Source: Cellulomonas phragmiteti | Lineage (GTDB): Bacteria > Actinomycetota > Actinomycetes > Actinomycetales > Cellulomonadaceae | Direction: 5' to 3' | Length of the DNA: 64,000 nt | NCBI RefSeq assembly: GCF_016862775.1 | Contig: NZ_BONP01000013.1 | Span: 38,783-102,782 of the forward strand | Shown: positions 62,801 to 64,000 of the stretch, piece by piece | Position numbering within the stretch: position 1 is the first letter of the stretch | Layout: the number at the start of each line of letters is the position of its first letter | The notes under the pieces: model-generated | What the model saw: only the letters and a program-made list of their open reading frames with translations | Database searches by the model: none | Told to the model about the DNA's origin: nothing | Position numbers and translations under genes: made by a program

Positions 62801-63434
62801 CCTCGACGGCCCCGCTCGTCAGGGCGGTCCGCACGAGGTCGCGATGCTCGAGGAGCGCGTCGCCGAGCCCGGGCAGGCGCCCCAGCCCGGCGAACCCGTA
62901 GCGGCGGTAGCGCGCCGGGAGGGGGACCGTCAGGACCGCGGCGACGAGATCGCGCGCGCCTGCGCCGTCCAGCGCGGCGACGCGGGCCAGGTCGTCGAGC
63001 GTCGCGGGCAGCGGCCCGGTGCCGGGCGTCGACGCGATCATCTGGGCGATCACCAGGTCGGGCCAGTGCGCGCCGGCGAGCGGCGCCATCGTCGTGCCCC
63101 AGGCCTGCACCTGGCCCTGGACCGCGTCGAGGACGTGGCCCCACCGGCGCAGCACGGTCGCCTCGACCGTGCCGAACCCGGCGTACAGGCCCCGCACCGC
63201 GGCGGCGTCGACGTCCGGCTGGCCGGCCGGCGACTGGAGCCACGGGTGGAGCCACGGGTGGTGGCTGCTGCGCAGCGTGGCCAGCGGAGCCGGGTCGCGC
63301 CCGGTGAGCACGTAGTCGCTCACGCCGCGGGCGTCCGGCAGCGGGGCGACCACCGCCTCGAGGTGCCGCACCCACGCGCGCGGGGGACGGCTGTCGGCCT
63401 CCGCGCGACGCCGTCCCAGCCCGAACAACGCCAT
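59826..63434 (-). CDS. DUF4132 protein (YehI/MolR-like)
   Basis: Very large protein of 1,202 residues with HEAT-like helical repeats over most of its length and the DUF4132 domain at the end (about 830-1200: VFRPLDDGTLTDVDDE, VRLAHDSVLT, GWFYSYVKRFP, VAEVAFTGNFLPEEDR). In E. coli YehI/MolR are the homologous proteins. It starts the five-gene operon with GGAGGA before ATG 63434. It may be the scaffold or substrate-recognition part. Function unknown. Confidence 0.85.
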   Translation of the reverse strand: MALFGLGRRRAEADSRPPRAWVRHLEAVVAPLPDARGVSDYVLTGRDPAPLATLRSSHHPWLHPWLQSPAGQPDVDAAAVRGLYAGFGTVEATVLRRWGHVLDAVQGQVQAWGTTMAPLAGAHWPDLVIAQMIASTPGTGPLPATLDDLARVAALDGAGARDLVAAVLTVPLPARYRRYGFAGLGRLPGLGDALLEHRDLVRTALTSGAVEARVAVLEIVGAAFPDDGLDAVVDELAQAATGSSGQVRDRAAEVLARAPGSAAALRTVAVEGTSTARRHALELLVQHPEHVGWARSTALADRAASVQDLVAQWDTAAAAATASDDDLVLDPLPPVRWAVPRAAAEACARALVDDLVEVTTTENQRRVARHVPGHGTVHTDPVPTERTYRDVVALLVRDAPPPTTASVPVPFWTATRALEKLAADGLLDAVSAVKLVAALGLLAERYGNGGSPQVIDAVHARTGAPDLRTLQAMYDQAGLDGRAVIWRSYSRSYGARLGRTWDDAAVWPFVADNLDWIMGEGTGTGWDVDDLARFTAVRTLPRQPARLVELLLALALGTRKTLRAPAQDALAGTPGIALRAAAALVDGRSEIRLAAAQWLARLADPAALPALQAAWAKERQDVVRGALLDALVAVGERAETYLDPQATSVTAAKAVAKGLPAALDWCAWDTLPEVRWASSGQVVPREVVQWLCATAVRAKSPVPDAVLRQYAALFDRADRERLAHHLLTGWLHADTLPHPPADAEDRARQDAATGHRWLTDPTGPYPGLTVEQLAAALLPGYLRQPAGSAIASKGVLAVVAACGGRDVVGPTERYLREWYGQRAAQGKALIAMLAWVDDPAATQLVLAIGSRFRTKSFQDEAIAQATALAERRGWTVDELADRTIPTGGFDDDGVLELPYGPRTFVARLLPDLTVELRDPDGKVVKALPQPRASDDAEQAKDSRKALTAARKDVRSIATLQQQRLYEALCTERSWSAEDWQRYLCAHPVVGPAVRRLVWVAQTEGADPVVFRPLDDGTLTDVDDEPVTLPAASRVRLAHDSVLTPEQVGAWTAHLADYEVAPLFEQLGRGLRTLTATERTRGEITDVEGHLVGAFALRGRATRLGYTRGPTEDAGWFYSYVKRFPTLGVVAEVAFTGNFLPEEDRTVALRGLSFHRPGPDGRAEPLTLGDVPAVLVSECWHDVRQMAAQGTGFDPDWQKTTEY

Positions 63435-63576
63435 CGCCGTCTCCTCCGGGTCGATCCCGCCGTGAGCGTAGCCGCGGGCGCCGACACGCAGGGCTGATCC
63501 GCCGTGGCGATCGGGTGGTGCGGCCGGGGGGCGGACGAGGCGGGAGGGGTCGCCCGCGACGCGGCGCCTTCCGCTC

Positions 63577-63588
63577 CGATAGTTGCGA
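63577..63588 (+). promoter_or_regulatory. Candidate operator upstream of the xylanase, distal copy
   Basis: CGATAGTTGCGA differs at one base from CGAAAGTTGCGA in the proximal site 131 bases downstream. It may allow repressor looping. Confidence 0.4.
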
Positions 63589-63705
63589 CAGGGCGGTGGG
63601 CGGCGCTCGCCACGGCACGCCCTCCGGGCGCGGACGGCGTCCCGGTATAACGTCACGAACTGCCCTGCTGTCATCCGAGAGAGTGTCAAATCGGTTCGAT
63701 CCGCG

Positions 63706-63720
63706 CTCGAAAGTTGCGAG
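63706..63720 (+). promoter_or_regulatory. Candidate LacI-type operator upstream of the xylanase, proximal copy
   Basis: CTCGAAAGTTGCGAG pairs at 6 of 7 positions around a central G. The core CGAAAGTT resembles CGAAAGTTTCG-type sites of actinobacterial xylan regulators. It lies about 90 bases before the xylanase ATG. The remaining 63435-63811 gap also holds an AAGTTGCC element near 63760 and no other gene. Confidence 0.45.
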
Positions 63721-63811
63721 TCCGCCTCCGCCTCTTGACGGCGGACCGGCCGCGGGAGGAAGTTGCCCTCGCCGGCTGTTGCCGGACCACCGACTCAGAG
63801 GAGAGGGATCG

Positions 63812-64000
63812 ATGACGATTCCGCACCAGAGGCGTCGCAGGCGCCTCGCCGCCGTGGGCGGCCTGACCGCCGCCGTCCTGGCCGTCGCGCTCGCCGTGCC
63901 GGCCCAGGCCGCGGGCAGCACGTTGCAGGCGGCTGCCGCCGAGACCAACCGGTACTTCGGTACCGCGATGGCGGCGCACTACCTGAACAACACCAGCACG
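63812..64000 (+). CDS. Secreted GH10 xylanase, N-terminal fragment (runs off right edge)
   Basis: The visible 63 residues comprise a signal peptide (MTIPHQRRRRRLAAVGGLTA, hydrophobic core, cleavage near AQAAG) and the mature start ETNRYFGTAMAAHYLNN, the family-typical entry of GH10 xylanases of actinobacteria (RYFGTA). GGAGAGG lies 5 bases before the ATG. Catalytic residues and any carbohydrate-binding module are outside the window. It is divergent from the five-gene MoxR operon. Confidence 0.8.
   Translation, partial: MTIPHQRRRRRLAAVGGLTAAVLAVALAVPAQAAGSTLQAAAAETNRYFGTAMAAHYLNNTST

Noticed and set aside
58708..63948. A single 1,746-residue protein continuous with the MoxR ATPase
   Set aside because: The upstream part is antisense-like translation of the DUF4132 gene in another frame. 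The MoxR family start is at 59823.
1..64000. tRNA, rRNA or insertion sequence
   Set aside because: No cloverleaf, rRNA core sequence, transposase motif or flanking repeats were recognised by reading; a covariance search would be needed to exclude small RNAs.

Overview
The window is very GC-rich with actinobacterial codon bias, tight ATGA/GTGA gene overlaps, Tat and lipoprotein signals, and two GH10 xylanase genes. It looks like a chromosomal segment of a cellulolytic/xylanolytic actinomycete, most likely Cellulomonas or a close Micrococcales relative. The genus is inferred from gene content only.

Region 1 (1-28558) is a complete metallophore locus of the yersiniabactin/pyochelin/coelibactin type. 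A leftward operon makes and activates 2,3-dihydroxybenzoate (DHB): partial isochorismate synthase, DHB dehydrogenase and DHB-AMP ligase. A divergent rightward operon encodes two nonribosomal peptide synthetases (ArCP-Cy-A-PCP-Cy-A-PCP, then docking-Cy-A[MT]-PCP-TE), two reductases, an editing thioesterase, a methyltransferase with an apparent ATC start, a YbtPQ-like ABC pair, a P450 and a 3-cysteine ferredoxin. A separate operon encodes an Opp/Nik-type importer (lipoprotein, two permeases, fused double ATPase). Related 15-bp Zur/Fur-type palindromes lie in the divergent promoter and in front of the importer operon. Together these suggest a zinc-regulated, coelibactin-like metallophore with its own peptide-type importer. 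Predicted chemistry is DHB, then Thr (methyloxazoline), Cys and N- or C-methylated Cys.

Region 2 (28690-30980) holds a frameshifted HATPase-type ATP-binding protein, an HPF-like ribosome-associated protein and a baeRF3 protein, closed by a perfect 16-bp terminator stem. Region 3 (31009-37178) is an alpha-glucoside operon (GH13, binding protein, MalF/MalG permeases) divergent from a ROK repressor with a 20-bp palindromic operator between them. Region 4 (37210-44418) contains assorted housekeeping and accessory genes: methyltransferase, hydrolase, DinB, GNAT, GH10 xylanase lipoprotein, YnfA, SMP-30, MmyB-like regulator and SDR. It also has a C/G-tract repeat cluster at 37884-38125.

Region 5 (44660-51529) is a probable metal/redox envelope block: DUF305 lipoprotein, OmpR-type two-component system, NosR/NapH-like polyferredoxin, His/Asp-rich beta-propeller lipoprotein and a BNR-repeat lipoprotein. 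Two of these promoters share a TTCATC-N5-TTGAYC direct repeat. Region 6 (51646-53080) has a heliorhodopsin and a Doc/RHH toxin-antitoxin pair. Region 7 (53104-63434) is a five-gene translationally coupled operon (DUF4132, MoxR AAA, DUF5682, VWA, SWIM) matching the uncharacterised E. coli yehI-L-M-P-Q set. The window ends in the signal peptide and first residues of a secreted GH10 xylanase, preceded by candidate LacI-type operators. No tRNA, rRNA, CRISPR array or insertion sequence was recognised.
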